From an uncultured Bacteroides sp. (GTDB lineage Bacteria > Bacteroidota > Bacteroidia > Bacteroidales > Bacteroidaceae), in assembly GCA_900544675.1 (NCBI GenBank), contig UQVZ01000035.1, positions 1-34,967 of the forward strand: DNA of 34,967 nucleotides, given 5' to 3'. The translations under genes were made by a program, and so were the position numbers. The notes under the pieces were generated by a model, which was not told the origin of the DNA, did no database searches, and worked only from the letters and a program-made list of their open reading frames with translations. Shown here piece after piece: positions 17,209 to 25,400 of this stretch; position 1 is the stretch's first letter; the number at the start of each line of letters is the position of its first letter.

Positions 17209-17468
17209 ACAATCTTTTTTCCCTATGGTTCGTTTTGACGCGGCAAAAAGAGAGGCGTTTTTTCAAGACCGTTGCAAGAATGTTTCATTTTTGCTACAAA
17301 CGGCAAAAAAGGCGTAAATGGAAGGCCGTATGTTCCTCTAAAGAACTTCTTGTTACAACTGTGTTACAAATAAAATTCAAAAAGCAACAGATTGGACGCA
17401 GCGCTATAGCAGGCTCCTATCCAGATAAGAAACTCCGCACCTTCGTGTTTCCGTGTTCAAATATTGAT

Positions 17469-17476
17469 TACCTTTG
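17469..17476 (+). promoter_or_regulatory. Candidate -7 box for the MATE gene
   Basis: TACCTTTG matches TAnnTTTG, 26 bases before the ATG at 17503. An imperfect -33 (GTTT, 17447-17450) lies 18 bases upstream. The rest of the divergent region 17209-17468 shows no gene; no convincing -7 box was found there for the receptor gene. Confidence 0.55.
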
Positions 17477-17502
17477 CACGACTTTTAAGCAAAGGATAAA
17501 CC

Positions 17503-18846
17503 ATGAACAATGCATACGAAGAAAGACTGGGTACCGAACGCATGTTGCCGCTGGTCTTCAAAATGGCACTTCCCGCTATTGCGGCACAATTTGTCAACCT
17601 GCTCTACAATCTGGTAGACCGCATCTACATCGGACATATCCCCCATATCGGTACCGATGCACTGGCAGGCATCGGCGTGACCAGTGCGGTCATCATCCTG
17701 ATTTCCGCGTTTTCTGCTATCGTAGGGGCGGGAGGCTCTCCCCTTGCCGCTATCGCCCTGGGACAAGGCGACCGCGAACGTGCCGGAAAAATCTTAGGAA
17801 ACGGATTTATGCTGCTAGTGATTTTCACGCTTGTCACCTCTTCCCTCACCTATGCGTTTATGGAACCGATTCTATTGTTTACCGGCGCTTCCGAACGGAC
17901 CATCGGCTATGCCACCGACTATCTGTCCATCTACCTGCTGGGCACATTGTTTGTCGAGCTGTCGGTGGGGCTTAATACCTTTATCAATATACAGGGTCGT
18001 CCCGCCATAGCCATGTACTCGGTGCTGATAGGTGCTGTCCTGAACATCGTGCTCGACCCCTTGTTTATCTTTACCTTCGGTATGGGAGTGAAAGGAGCAG
18101 CCCTTGCCACCATCCTTTCGCAAGCCTGCAGTGCCGCCTGGACCCTGCATTTCCTGACGTCGGACAAAGCTTCGCTCCGCCTCGAACGCCGGTACATGAA
18201 GCTGCACAAGGGCATTCTGCTTTCCATCCTGGCATTGGGAGTCTCCCCGTTCATCATGGCAAGTACCGAGAGCCTGGTAGGATTTGTGTTGAACGGAACA
18301 CTGGAGCGTTTCGGCGACATCTATGTCAGTGCCCTTGCCATCATGCAAAGCGCCATGATGATTGTCAGTGTCCCACTGACCGGATTCGCGCAAGGCTTTG
18401 TGCCCATCGTAAGCTATAACTACGGGCATCACGACTTCGCGCGGGTGAAAGCCTGCTTCAAGATAGCGCTGACCGTTATGTTCTCCTTCAATTTCCTGCT
18501 GATAGTATTCATGATTCTCTTCCCTTCGGTCATCGCTTCGGCTTTCACCACCGACCGGGAACTGATAGAAGTAGTCTGCCAGATGATGCCCGTTTTCCTT
18601 GCCGGCATGACGATATTCGGCCTTCAGCGCACTTGCCAGAACATGTTTGTCGCCTTGGGACAGGCAAAAGTATCCATCTTCATCGCCCTGCTGCGGAAAG
18701 TCATCTTGCTGGTACCGCTGGCACTTATCCTTCCGCACGCAATGGGAGTACACGGAGTCTTTGCAGCCGAGGGGATTTCGGACGCTACCGCCGCCATTTG
18801 CTGTACGCTTATTTTCGCCTTCCGTTTTTCAAAGATACTCCGCTGA
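17503..18846 (+). CDS. MATE-family multidrug/Na+ (or H+) antiporter
   Basis: The 447-residue, 12-helix inner-membrane protein has two MatE halves. The start KMALPAIAAQFVNLLYNLVDRIYIG is typical of MATE proteins. The first half has GVTSAVIILISAFSAIVGAGGSPLAAIALGQGD, and the second-half counterpart ALAIMQSAMMIVSVPLTGFAQGFVPIVSYNYG begins near residue 280. It extrudes cationic drugs or metabolites in exchange for Na+ or H+. It has its own promoter, diverges from the TonB-receptor operon and converges on a lipoprotein gene. The length is normal. The substrate is unknown. Confidence 0.9.
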   Translation: MNNAYEERLGTERMLPLVFKMALPAIAAQFVNLLYNLVDRIYIGHIPHIGTDALAGIGVTSAVIILISAFSAIVGAGGSPLAAIALGQGDRERAGKILGNGFMLLVIFTLVTSSLTYAFMEPILLFTGASERTIGYATDYLSIYLLGTLFVELSVGLNTFINIQGRPAIAMYSVLIGAVLNIVLDPLFIFTFGMGVKGAALATILSQACSAAWTLHFLTSDKASLRLERRYMKLHKGILLSILALGVSPFIMASTESLVGFVLNGTLERFGDIYVSALAIMQSAMMIVSVPLTGFAQGFVPIVSYNYGHHDFARVKACFKIALTVMFSFNFLLIVFMILFPSVIASAFTTDRELIEVVCQMMPVFLAGMTIFGLQRTCQNMFVALGQAKVSIFIALLRKVILLVPLALILPHAMGVHGVFAAEGISDATAAICCTLIFAFRFSKILR

Positions 18847-18895
18847 GAAGGTTATTCCCCCAGCGTAGGATGCTTCGGAAATCATTCATATACGG

Positions 18896-19402
18896 TTATT
18901 CTTCTGCCACCTCTTCTATCGAAAAATCCCTGACAGTCACTCCCGCACGGTAATACACTTCCCCGTTTTCCAAATACGCACCGCTTCCTGCCCGCATCAG
19001 CATCCTTACCGACATGCCGTCGTTTGCCCTCAGGATGTATTCTCCTTCGTGTTGCTGGGCATTGACGGTATACCACATCGCATTTTGGCCGTACTGCACT
19101 TCCACATAACTGCTCTCCGTATCGTATGCCCACGAAATGCGGTAGTCCGCCGTCTCTCCTCGGTGGAAAGTGAATACACACGTGGTTTCATCGTATTGCA
19201 CATACGGAAGAGAGGTGACTTCCTCCGGATAGAAATTCAACACGACCAGCTCGATGGAATCGGTTTGCGAGATATTATTAATCGTGTACGATGTATAGGT
19301 TTCTCCCAAATGTTTTTTCCCGATGGGATAATAAGCGATATCGTCATTACCGCAAGCACACAGTCCCACCAGGATGAGTGCGGCATAAACTATCTTTTTC
19401 AT
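18896..19402 (-). CDS. Small lipoprotein of unknown function
   Basis: The 168-residue protein has a lipoprotein signal peptide (LVGLCAC, lipid on Cys17, followed by GNDD). The mature part is beta-rich and acidic with no motif I recognise (YTSYTINNISQTDSIELVVL, GEYILRANDGMSVRMLM). The start overlaps the stop of the upstream Spy/CpxP-like gene by ATGA, so both are translated from one message and may act together in the envelope. It converges on the MATE gene 50 bases away, and no strong terminator is visible in between. Confidence 0.7.
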   Translation of the reverse strand: MKKIVYAALILVGLCACGNDDIAYYPIGKKHLGETYTSYTINNISQTDSIELVVLNFYPEEVTSLPYVQYDETTCVFTFHRGETADYRISWAYDTESSYVEVQYGQNAMWYTVNAQQHEGEYILRANDGMSVRMLMRAGSGAYLENGEVYYRAGVTVRDFSIEEVAEE

Positions 19403-19920
19403 TCTTCACGCAATTCAGGGAAAGGACGAAACTCGTTTTCTTCAGGCTGTTCCGGCTTCTTCTCCTGCCAAGTTTCGTATTGTTCATCGGTAAGAATCTT
19501 CTTCAGCTTTTTGTCTATCTTCTCCATGCGTTCCTGCATTTCTTCCCGCATATCGCCCCGCATGGCAGGAGGCATGCCTCTTCGTCCGAACCCTCCGTCG
19601 CGAGGAGGCATCCCACCCCCTTCAGGTCTGGGCGGGCGCTCTCCTTCAAACGGACGCTTGTCTGTCCTCTTTTCCAGTTTTTCTTTTTCTTCTTTCAGGA
19701 AAAGCTTATATACCTTCTTGTATTGTTTCTCGGTCAAGTTCAAGACCTTGTTCATTTCATCGGTCCGCCTTTGTGCCGCTTTTTCCGGATTAGGCACTTC
19801 CTTGTACGGTTCCTCTTTACTCTCTTGCTGTTGGGGTACATGGCTCAATCCCATTGCTCCGGCGGTCATTCCTCCGCATACCATTGCCGCAACCACCATT
19901 AAACGATACGTCTGTCTCAT
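19399..19920 (-). CDS. Spy/CpxP-like periplasmic LTxxQ protein
   Basis: The 173-residue exported protein has a signal peptide (1-22). Two LTxxQ motifs, LTEKQ (62-66) and LTDEQ (143-147), sit in helical segments rich in Lys and Glu, the mark of Spy/CpxP-type periplasmic chaperones. A Pro/Gly/Arg-rich insertion (about 89-123, RPPRPEGGGMPPRDGG) separates the motifs and is unusual compared with E. coli Spy. It is the first gene of a two-gene operon with the small lipoprotein and has a good promoter. A role in envelope folding stress is inferred from the family. Confidence 0.7.
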   Translation of the reverse strand: MRQTYRLMVVAAMVCGGMTAGAMGLSHVPQQQESKEEPYKEVPNPEKAAQRRTDEMNKVLNLTEKQYKKVYKLFLKEEKEKLEKRTDKRPFEGERPPRPEGGGMPPRDGGFGRRGMPPAMRGDMREEMQERMEKIDKKLKKILTDEQYETWQEKKPEQPEENEFRPFPELREE

Positions 19921-19948
19921 AATTCTATTATTTTTTGTCTTCGTGAGA

Positions 19949-19980
19949 CAAAAGTAATAACATCTCTATTGCCGGACAAA
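19949..19980 (-). promoter_or_regulatory. Promoter of the LTxxQ/lipoprotein operon
   Basis: The minus strand reads TTTG-N20-TACTTTTG (-33 at 19977-19980, -7 at 19949-19956), a full consensus match. Transcription would start about 20 bases before the ATG at 19920. Confidence 0.75.
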
Positions 19981-20089
19981 AAGAATCAACCAACCGGAAT
20001 TTTTCCTCTACCAATTCCAAGAAATTCACGACAACAGCACAAACACACCTGAAATCTAATCTTTAAACCCAAAACATAAATTAATAAAA

Positions 20090-20131
20090 TTAGGCCGTAA
20101 TGCCTGAAAAAATCAGTTCATTACAGCCTAA
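20090..20131 (-). terminator. Terminator of the DUF4251-DUF4136-OMP operon
   Basis: A long hairpin, TTAGGCCGTAATG (20090-20102) with CATTACAGCCTAA (20119-20131), has one A-C mismatch and an inner CTGA/TCAG stem. On the minus strand it is followed by TTTTATTAATTT. It lies 60 bases past the stop at 20192. Confidence 0.8.
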
Positions 20132-20191
20132 GTCGTTTTAAGAATGTTCGTGCGTTTCATGCACCGAACCCTTCTAAATCCTGTTTATCCG

Positions 20192-20824
20192 TTAGAAGAT
20201 AACACCCAGACGGAAACCGGCATTGTTCTGTCCGTCGATGCCTTCTCCGGTCAATGTCGCAGCCTGATTGGTCATATAGCTGTAATAAGCCGCTACGTGG
20301 AAACCAAAGCGGCGTCCCTCAAACGGGAAGATACGCAAACCGATTTCGGGTGAAGCATAAAATCCCCACGGGTTGTCATACACACCGCCTGTACCATAAT
20401 ACGTAGTATAACGTGTATAGGCAGCACCCAGTTTCACACCGACATAAGGGTCTACCACTTTCCCGTTATAAAGCTTATACAATACGGTAGCACCGAAAGG
20501 CAGTTGGTAAGCCGAACGTTGCTGGTCGGTAGTCAGCGACTCGGTAGGTGAAAGCTGCAAGGTCTGTCTGCCAATGTATTTATGATTGGTATGGAAATTT
20601 ATGAAACCTCCCACCGACCAACGCGGAGACACATCGTAAGCCAACTCAAAGTTCATGCCCCACCCGCTTATCTTATCTGCAAAATCAGTAGAATAAGGCG
20701 CGTTCATCTGCCAGTCGACGGTAAGATGCATTTTGTTTGCCTCCCATTGGGCATATCCTTTCGTAAAGCAGAAGAATGCCACGCAACAAGCTATTACAAG
20801 TTTTCTGAATATCCTTGTTTTCAT
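20192..20824 (-). CDS. Outer-membrane beta-barrel protein (porin-like family)
   Basis: The 210-residue protein has a signal peptide (1-25, KGYAQ). Alternating aromatic and polar beta strands follow (WGMNFELAYDVSPRWSVGGFINF, VVDPYVGVKLGAAYTRYTTYYG, PWGFYASPEIGLRIFPF), and it ends in a C-terminal Phe after GFRLGVIF. These features fit a small 8-stranded OmpA/OmpX-like barrel. It is the last gene of a three-gene envelope operon, 20 bases after the DUF4136 lipoprotein gene. No ligand or enzymatic motif is visible. Confidence 0.72.
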   Translation of the reverse strand: MKTRIFRKLVIACCVAFFCFTKGYAQWEANKMHLTVDWQMNAPYSTDFADKISGWGMNFELAYDVSPRWSVGGFINFHTNHKYIGRQTLQLSPTESLTTDQQRSAYQLPFGATVLYKLYNGKVVDPYVGVKLGAAYTRYTTYYGTGGVYDNPWGFYASPEIGLRIFPFEGRRFGFHVAAYYSYMTNQAATLTGEGIDGQNNAGFRLGVIF

Positions 20825-20844
20825 ATTTTTTCTCCTCTCCTTAT

Positions 20845-21495
20845 TTAATCATTGGTACTCAGATAAGCAGACTGGCTGAAAGCCTGGTTGACGCCTTCAA
20901 GCAGTAACTGCATGTTCACACGGTTGTTTCCGAACTGGAATCCCGAAGCACTGGCATACCATACTACCGGAATCTGGCGATGGGCTTCCTCTCCTTCTTT
21001 ATCCGTAAGGTCTACCATTTCCATCACCAATGCCTGGGTATCGTAACTATAGGTTACAGGATAGGGATAATACCAACCGCCCCAGCCGGCTCCCCAATAA
21101 AAGGGGTCCCACCAGCCGCCCCAATATCCAGCGCCCCAACCGCCAGATATAACGGTATTCGTTTCTTCTATATAAGATAACTGGACACCCACATCAGCCA
21201 AGTCTTTTTGCAACGGGTCTGTGATACGCTGATAGCCTAAGCGGCTCATCTGGCTTTCCACTTCATTGATAAGGGCTTGTGCATTGTCGTCCGTCCAATA
21301 AGATGCATGCACACTTCCTGCTTCCAGAATACTGTCGGGAAGATAATAAGTGGCATATTTGCTGAAGTCCGCCTCTCCATCGTGGTCGGTATACACGACC
21401 AAATCGGCATCCAGCTGCCCCATATCTGGGTCTTTCTCGCATGACGCCAAAAGCCCTGCCGCCATGCAGGATACTAAAAACAAGCTTTTTTTCAT
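20845..21495 (-). CDS. DUF4136 lipoprotein with Gly/Trp/Tyr-rich insert
   Basis: The 216-residue protein has a lipoprotein signal (LLASC, Cys19). The N-terminal DUF4136 strand pattern is DFSKYATYYLPD, followed by ALINEVESQMSRLGYQR and DVGVQLSYIEE. Residues about 117-148 form a loop very rich in Gly, Trp and Tyr (GGWGAGYWGGWWDPFYW), common in this family. The C-terminal half resumes with ALVMEMVDLTD. The function is unknown, but it is an envelope protein in an operon with a DUF4251 protein and a barrel protein. Confidence 0.75.
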   Translation of the reverse strand: MKKSLFLVSCMAAGLLASCEKDPDMGQLDADLVVYTDHDGEADFSKYATYYLPDSILEAGSVHASYWTDDNAQALINEVESQMSRLGYQRITDPLQKDLADVGVQLSYIEETNTVISGGWGAGYWGGWWDPFYWGAGWGGWYYPYPVTYSYDTQALVMEMVDLTDKEGEEAHRQIPVVWYASASGFQFGNNRVNMQLLLEGVNQAFSQSAYLSTND

Positions 21496-21522
21496 ATCTA
21501 TCTCCTTTTTAATCGTCTAACA

Positions 21523-22086
21523 TCAAATGGATCTGCCCTTGAATACTGAGCTTTTATGCAAAGGTAACAAAACGCCTTTCAACGTCAAACGGTTCGAATT
21601 GAAATTCGGGAAAATATCAACCGATGCCTGACTGGTTCCTTTCAGCATGCTGATTTCCACCCGGGCAGAGATGCCGGCTCCCATCACATTCATGCTCAAA
21701 CGGATATTCCCTTTCTTGTCTTCCTCTACTTTATAAGATGAAATCGAACCGTCTACCGTCACGCCTCCCAGCCCGTTCGGACCGCTGACCGGGATATTGA
21801 AAGCCACCTGCACTACTGCCTGGTCGCCCTTGACAGAAACAAAGTTAGTATTCGAGTTGACATACGCTGTCTGCCCATACTTGAACACTACCTGGTCTGC
21901 TTCCAGCGTAAAAGCCTTTTCATCAATAGCCTGCTTGGCTTCTACAAAGAGCAAGCTATCCAGTTGAGCCTGTAAGGCTTTCTTTTCCGCACGGGTCAGC
22001 TCGCGTTCTCCTTCTTCTTGTGCCTGAATGGTACCTGTACCTATAAACAGCATACACATTATCATTCCTAATGCAATTCTTTTCAT
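21523..22086 (-). CDS. DUF4251 family exported protein
   Basis: The 187-residue protein has a signal peptide (1-22, cleaved after IQA). An EERELTRAEKKALQAQ-like charged helix leads into the DUF4251 beta domain (about 55-185): FTLEADQVVFKYGQTAYVNSNTNFVSV, NGLGGVTVDGSISSYKV, GNIRLSMNVMG, ISARVEISMLKG, and a final NRLTLKGVLLP. This is the usual Bacteroidota layout and length. It starts the three-gene operon with DUF4136 and the barrel protein. Upstream only a one-mismatch -7 box (minus strand TGGATTTG, 22120-22127) is seen. The function is unknown. Confidence 0.75.
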   Translation of the reverse strand: MKRIALGMIMCMLFIGTGTIQAQEEGERELTRAEKKALQAQLDSLLFVEAKQAIDEKAFTLEADQVVFKYGQTAYVNSNTNFVSVKGDQAVVQVAFNIPVSGPNGLGGVTVDGSISSYKVEEDKKGNIRLSMNVMGAGISARVEISMLKGTSQASVDIFPNFNSNRLTLKGVLLPLHKSSVFKGRSI

Positions 22087-22242
22087 ACGTCGATAATTTT
22101 TTTAAGTTCACTAATAAAACAAATCCAAAAGGCATTTACTGCAGGAAATTGAATTAAAAAAGTATAAAAGAGAGCAGAAGCTTAATCTGTATCAAGATTA
22201 TTCGTATCTTTAACTAAACCAAAATCCTAATCCATACGCACT

Positions 22243-22905
22243 ATGAACAACATCAGCGACATTGCACTCTTAATTGCCGTCATCGCCCTTGCCCTGTGGC
22301 CGGTTGTATTATTCCTGCTCCGTGTCATGCACGAAAGGAAAAAACGTCTGGAGCATCTGGACCGTATGACTAAAGACGAGCTGGACGAAATCAGTACCAA
22401 ACAATTAGTGGTCAGCACCTTGAAGAAAATCGGATGCCAGCCGGAAGAAAACGAAGAAGGACATGTAGCCTTCAAATACCAGGGAGATGATTTCTACATT
22501 GCCGCCGAAGAGGAAAACCGCTTCATCATGATTTGGAATCCGTGGTGGGGTTCCATCAATGCCGACAACGAAGCCTTGCCGGTATTGAAAGAAATCATCA
22601 ATCTGGTCAATGTCAATTCGCTCGTCACCACCGTCTACATGGCAGACGAGGACGGGAAAACCATCGGTCTGCACTCGCGGTGCCATACGTATTTCTCGCC
22701 CAACGAAGGCGAACTGGAAGACCATCTGAAAATGCTACTCGACTTCTTCTTCGACACCCACAATGCCATCAAGGAAAACCTGAACCAACTGGGCAACGCT
22801 ACGGTAGCCGAAGAGGAGAAAAAAGAACGGGTCAAAGTGAAAGGTTTCGCGGCATACAAGGAAAACACCATGCCGATTGAGCCGAAAGCGGAACAAAGTG
22901 CATAA
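22243..22905 (+). CDS. Membrane-anchored protein of unknown function
   Basis: The 220-residue protein has one N-terminal transmembrane segment (about 8-27, ALLIAVIALALWPVVLFLL). A basic/coiled stretch follows (HERKKRLEHLDRMTKDELDE), then a soluble alpha/beta domain (about 50-175) with KKIGCQPEENEEGHVAFKYQG and FIMIWNPWWGSI. That domain loosely recalls YbjN- or secretion-chaperone-like folds. The tail is charged. I do not recognise a family. It lies just upstream of the MFS gene on the same strand. A near-consensus -7 (TATCTTTA, 22205-22212) precedes it. Confidence 0.6.
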   Translation: MNNISDIALLIAVIALALWPVVLFLLRVMHERKKRLEHLDRMTKDELDEISTKQLVVSTLKKIGCQPEENEEGHVAFKYQGDDFYIAAEEENRFIMIWNPWWGSINADNEALPVLKEIINLVNVNSLVTTVYMADEDGKTIGLHSRCHTYFSPNEGELEDHLKMLLDFFFDTHNAIKENLNQLGNATVAEEEKKERVKVKGFAAYKENTMPIEPKAEQSA

Positions 22906-22912
22906 AAAACAT

Positions 22913-22920
22913 TACCTTTG
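22913..22920 (+). promoter_or_regulatory. Candidate -7 box for the MFS gene
   Basis: TACCTTTG matches TAnnTTTG, 32 bases before the ATG at 22952. It supports that start, because the longer in-frame alternative beginning at 22877 would start upstream of the promoter and overlap the preceding gene. Confidence 0.5.
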
Positions 22921-22951
22921 CACCGCTTACTACAAAAACGATTACTTTGAC

Positions 22952-24127
22952 ATGAAACAGACTTTGGAAGAGAACAAGGGGGTTCCTGCCTCCTTGCTTT
23001 GGACACTGGCCATCATCGCAGGCATATCGGTTGCCAACCTTTATTATAACCAGCCCTTGCTGAACCGCATCAGCGAGGATTTGCACGTATCTGAATTTAC
23101 TGCCAACCTTATCCCGATGGTGACACAAATAGGCTATGCGGCAGGACTGCTGTTCATCATCCCGCTGGGCGATTTGTATAACCGGCGCAACATCATTGTC
23201 TTCAATTTCCTGCTGCTCTCCGTATCCCTGTTCGGCATTGCCGTAGCAGAAAACATTTATTTCGTCCTGCTGGCTTCGCTCATTACCGGCATCTGCTCGG
23301 TCATGCCGCAAATCTTTATCCCGATAGCCGCCCAATTCTCGCAGCCCGAAAAGAAGGCGCAAAACGTAGGGCTGCTCATCAGTGGTCTGCTGACCGGCAT
23401 CTTAGGGTCGCGCGTCGTGAGCGGCATCGTAGGCGAATATTGGGGCTGGCGCACCATCTTCTACATCGCCGCCGGCATGATGCTGGCATGCATTTTTGTC
23501 ATTATCCGCATCCTGCCCGATATGCCTTCCAATTTCAAAGGCAGCTATGGGGGACTAATGCGGTCGGCCTTTACTTTAGTGTGTCAGAACGCCACGCTCC
23601 GACTGGTTTCCTTCCGTGCCGGCCTTTGCTTCGGATGCTTCCTTACCCTGTGGGCTTGCCTTGCCTTCAAGATGAGCGCGGCTCCGTTTTATGCCGGAAA
23701 CAACATCATCGGGATGTTGGGTCTATGCGGCATAGCTGGAGCTTTGACCGCCTCTTTCGTAGGGAAATACGTGCATCGGTACGGCGTGCGCCGCTTCAAC
23801 TTCATCGGATGCGGCATCATGATTTTCTCCTGGTGCATCCTGTATCTCTTCCAGAACACTTACGCAGGTATCATAACCGGCATTCTCCTGATAGACATCG
23901 GCATGCAATGCATCCAGATAAGCAATCAGACCTGCGCCCTGTCGCTGGCACCTCACGCCACCAACCGTGTGAACACGATTTTCATGACGACTTATTTTAT
24001 AGGAGGTGCTTTCGGAACTTTCCTTGCCGGCACCTGCTGGCACCATGCCGGATGGGCAGGTGTCACGCTGGCAGGCATTTGTCTGGCGGGCACTTCCCTG
24101 CTGATTACCCTTTTTGCCAAACATTGA
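22952..24127 (+). CDS. MFS transporter (DHA1-like, sugar/drug efflux type)
   Basis: The start at 22952 is preferred because the product then begins MKQTLEENKG, close to the first helix. Earlier in-frame codons encode a basic stretch overlapping the neighbouring gene. The 391-residue, 12-helix protein has GISVANLYYNQPLLNRI in helix 1, the A-motif-like loop GDLYNRRNII between helices 2 and 3, and MPQIFIPIAAQFSQPEKKAQNVG between helices 4 and 5. This is the pattern of the YnfM/YdhP-like drug efflux group. It is followed after 17 bases by the DUF3843-type gene, so they may be co-transcribed. The substrate is unknown. Confidence 0.85.
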   Translation: MKQTLEENKGVPASLLWTLAIIAGISVANLYYNQPLLNRISEDLHVSEFTANLIPMVTQIGYAAGLLFIIPLGDLYNRRNIIVFNFLLLSVSLFGIAVAENIYFVLLASLITGICSVMPQIFIPIAAQFSQPEKKAQNVGLLISGLLTGILGSRVVSGIVGEYWGWRTIFYIAAGMMLACIFVIIRILPDMPSNFKGSYGGLMRSAFTLVCQNATLRLVSFRAGLCFGCFLTLWACLAFKMSAAPFYAGNNIIGMLGLCGIAGALTASFVGKYVHRYGVRRFNFIGCGIMIFSWCILYLFQNTYAGIITGILLIDIGMQCIQISNQTCALSLAPHATNRVNTIFMTTYFIGGAFGTFLAGTCWHHAGWAGVTLAGICLAGTSLLITLFAKH

Positions 24128-24144
24128 AAAAGATTTTTTACCTT

Positions 24145-25308
24145 ATGAAACATCAATCCATTTACCTCAACGACTGGCTACAGATACATCCTTACACGGT
24201 CACGCAGCCTTCGGATGCCTATTATGTAAAGCTTGCCAACCAACTGTATCAGGCATATACCCTACCCGGATTGCCTGAAGCTTTCCGCAAAAAGCCGGCT
24301 CTCTATGCCGCTGCATACCTCGAAGACCAAGTCTCCGGCTTAGGACTCTGGCAAGCGTTTACGTCCGAACACCAACGGATGTACGGAAAGCGGCTTCCCT
24401 TTTATGATACGACGAGCGGTTATTTCCCCGATGAAACCAATGAGGCGGATATCTGTTTTCTGCTATGGAACGCATGGCAGAAGTCGGGACTGGCTTCCCA
24501 TTACCTGCATCCGGAACATCCGCAAGTACGGGAAATGGCGCAGGCATACTCCCGCATCTTGGACAAAGCCTACGAAGAAGCTCCCGAAAACCCGGCATTG
24601 ACTCATTATTTCGATACCTTCAGCGACGAAACAGACGCCGACCGAAAACTGACCTGGCTTTTCGGTCATACCTACCTGACCGAGCCTTCGATGTATCCTT
24701 ATATCAGCCACGTTTCTCCTTCCGACCGATTTATCATGCCGACCGGTCCGCTGGCTCTCTTCCTGCACGAATGGATTACACTTCTATCCGATAATCCCGA
24801 CTGGAAGAAGATAAAGGGACTCTTTACCGAAGAGCCGATACTTCCCGCATCCATCGCGGAGAACAACCAAAAGATTTACCGGCACTTTACCGAAGGCACC
24901 CAAGGCAAACACATTGTCTACCTGAACGGATACGATGCGCTCCGCCGGTTCCTGGTTGATGTGCTCGGATGGCAAGACGATGAGAACCACACCTTGCCTC
25001 AGATGAAGGCGCACCGCAATTTCATTCTGATGACTCATCCCGAAAAAGGTATCTTGCTGGCTAAAGATATCTGTGCCTACATTGCCGATGAAGAAAATCC
25101 GATGTACGACCCTGCACAGGCAAAGGCAAACGCTTTCCGCCTACTAACGGAAGAAACGCTCTGTCCTCCCGACCTGCTCGTACATTGTATCCGTAAGGGA
25201 CTGCTTCCCGATGCGGCTTTTCCGGAAGGCGGAAACGACGGACTGATACAACAGAACATGGATTTCATTGCCCGCCATGCCTTACTTTATTATTATAGAG
25301 GAGACTGA
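24145..25308 (+). CDS. DUF3843-type protein
   Basis: The frame is open far upstream, but the gene start is placed at 24145 (MKHQSIYLNDWLQIHPY), because the earlier part only shadows the MFS gene. The 387-residue soluble protein is mostly helical: TDSYYVKLANQLYQAY-like N-terminus (residues about 15-35), YAAAYLEDQVSGLGLWQAF, DETNEADICFLLWNAWQ and VDVLGWQDDENHTLPQM. There is no signal peptide and no recognised catalytic motif. I believe it belongs to DUF3843, a Bacteroides family of unknown function, by overall resemblance. It ends just before a convergent hairpin. Confidence 0.65.
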   Translation: MKHQSIYLNDWLQIHPYTVTQPSDAYYVKLANQLYQAYTLPGLPEAFRKKPALYAAAYLEDQVSGLGLWQAFTSEHQRMYGKRLPFYDTTSGYFPDETNEADICFLLWNAWQKSGLASHYLHPEHPQVREMAQAYSRILDKAYEEAPENPALTHYFDTFSDETDADRKLTWLFGHTYLTEPSMYPYISHVSPSDRFIMPTGPLALFLHEWITLLSDNPDWKKIKGLFTEEPILPASIAENNQKIYRHFTEGTQGKHIVYLNGYDALRRFLVDVLGWQDDENHTLPQMKAHRNFILMTHPEKGILLAKDICAYIADEENPMYDPAQAKANAFRLLTEETLCPPDLLVHCIRKGLLPDAAFPEGGNDGLIQQNMDFIARHALLYYYRGD

Positions 25309-25316
25309 TTTTTTTG

Positions 25317-25385
25317 AACACAGAGACACAAAGACACAGAGTTTTATCTTTAATTATCTTCTCTGTGCCTCTGTGTCTCTGTGTT
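25317..25385. terminator. Long CACAGAG-type inverted repeat between convergent genes
   Basis: A 25-base left arm (25317-25341) pairs with the right arm (25361-25385) with only two mismatches around a 19-base loop. It lies between the convergent DUF3843-type and maf genes. The arm sequence (AACACAGAGACACA...GCACAGAG) is the same module that recurs singly at about 30971-30997 and 32295-32320. It probably acts as a bidirectional terminator, although it also behaves as a dispersed repeat. Confidence 0.65.
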
Positions 25386-25400
25386 TGATTTTTGAAAACT

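Noticed and set aside
18847..18895. CGCTG/CAGCG short stem between the MATE and lipoprotein genes as a terminator.
   Set aside because: The stem is 5 bp with a large loop and no T run.
23440..24144. N-terminal extension of the DUF3843-type frame by 235 codons.
   Set aside because: This stretch lies inside the MFS gene in another frame and encodes an Arg/His-rich sequence typical of a shadow frame.
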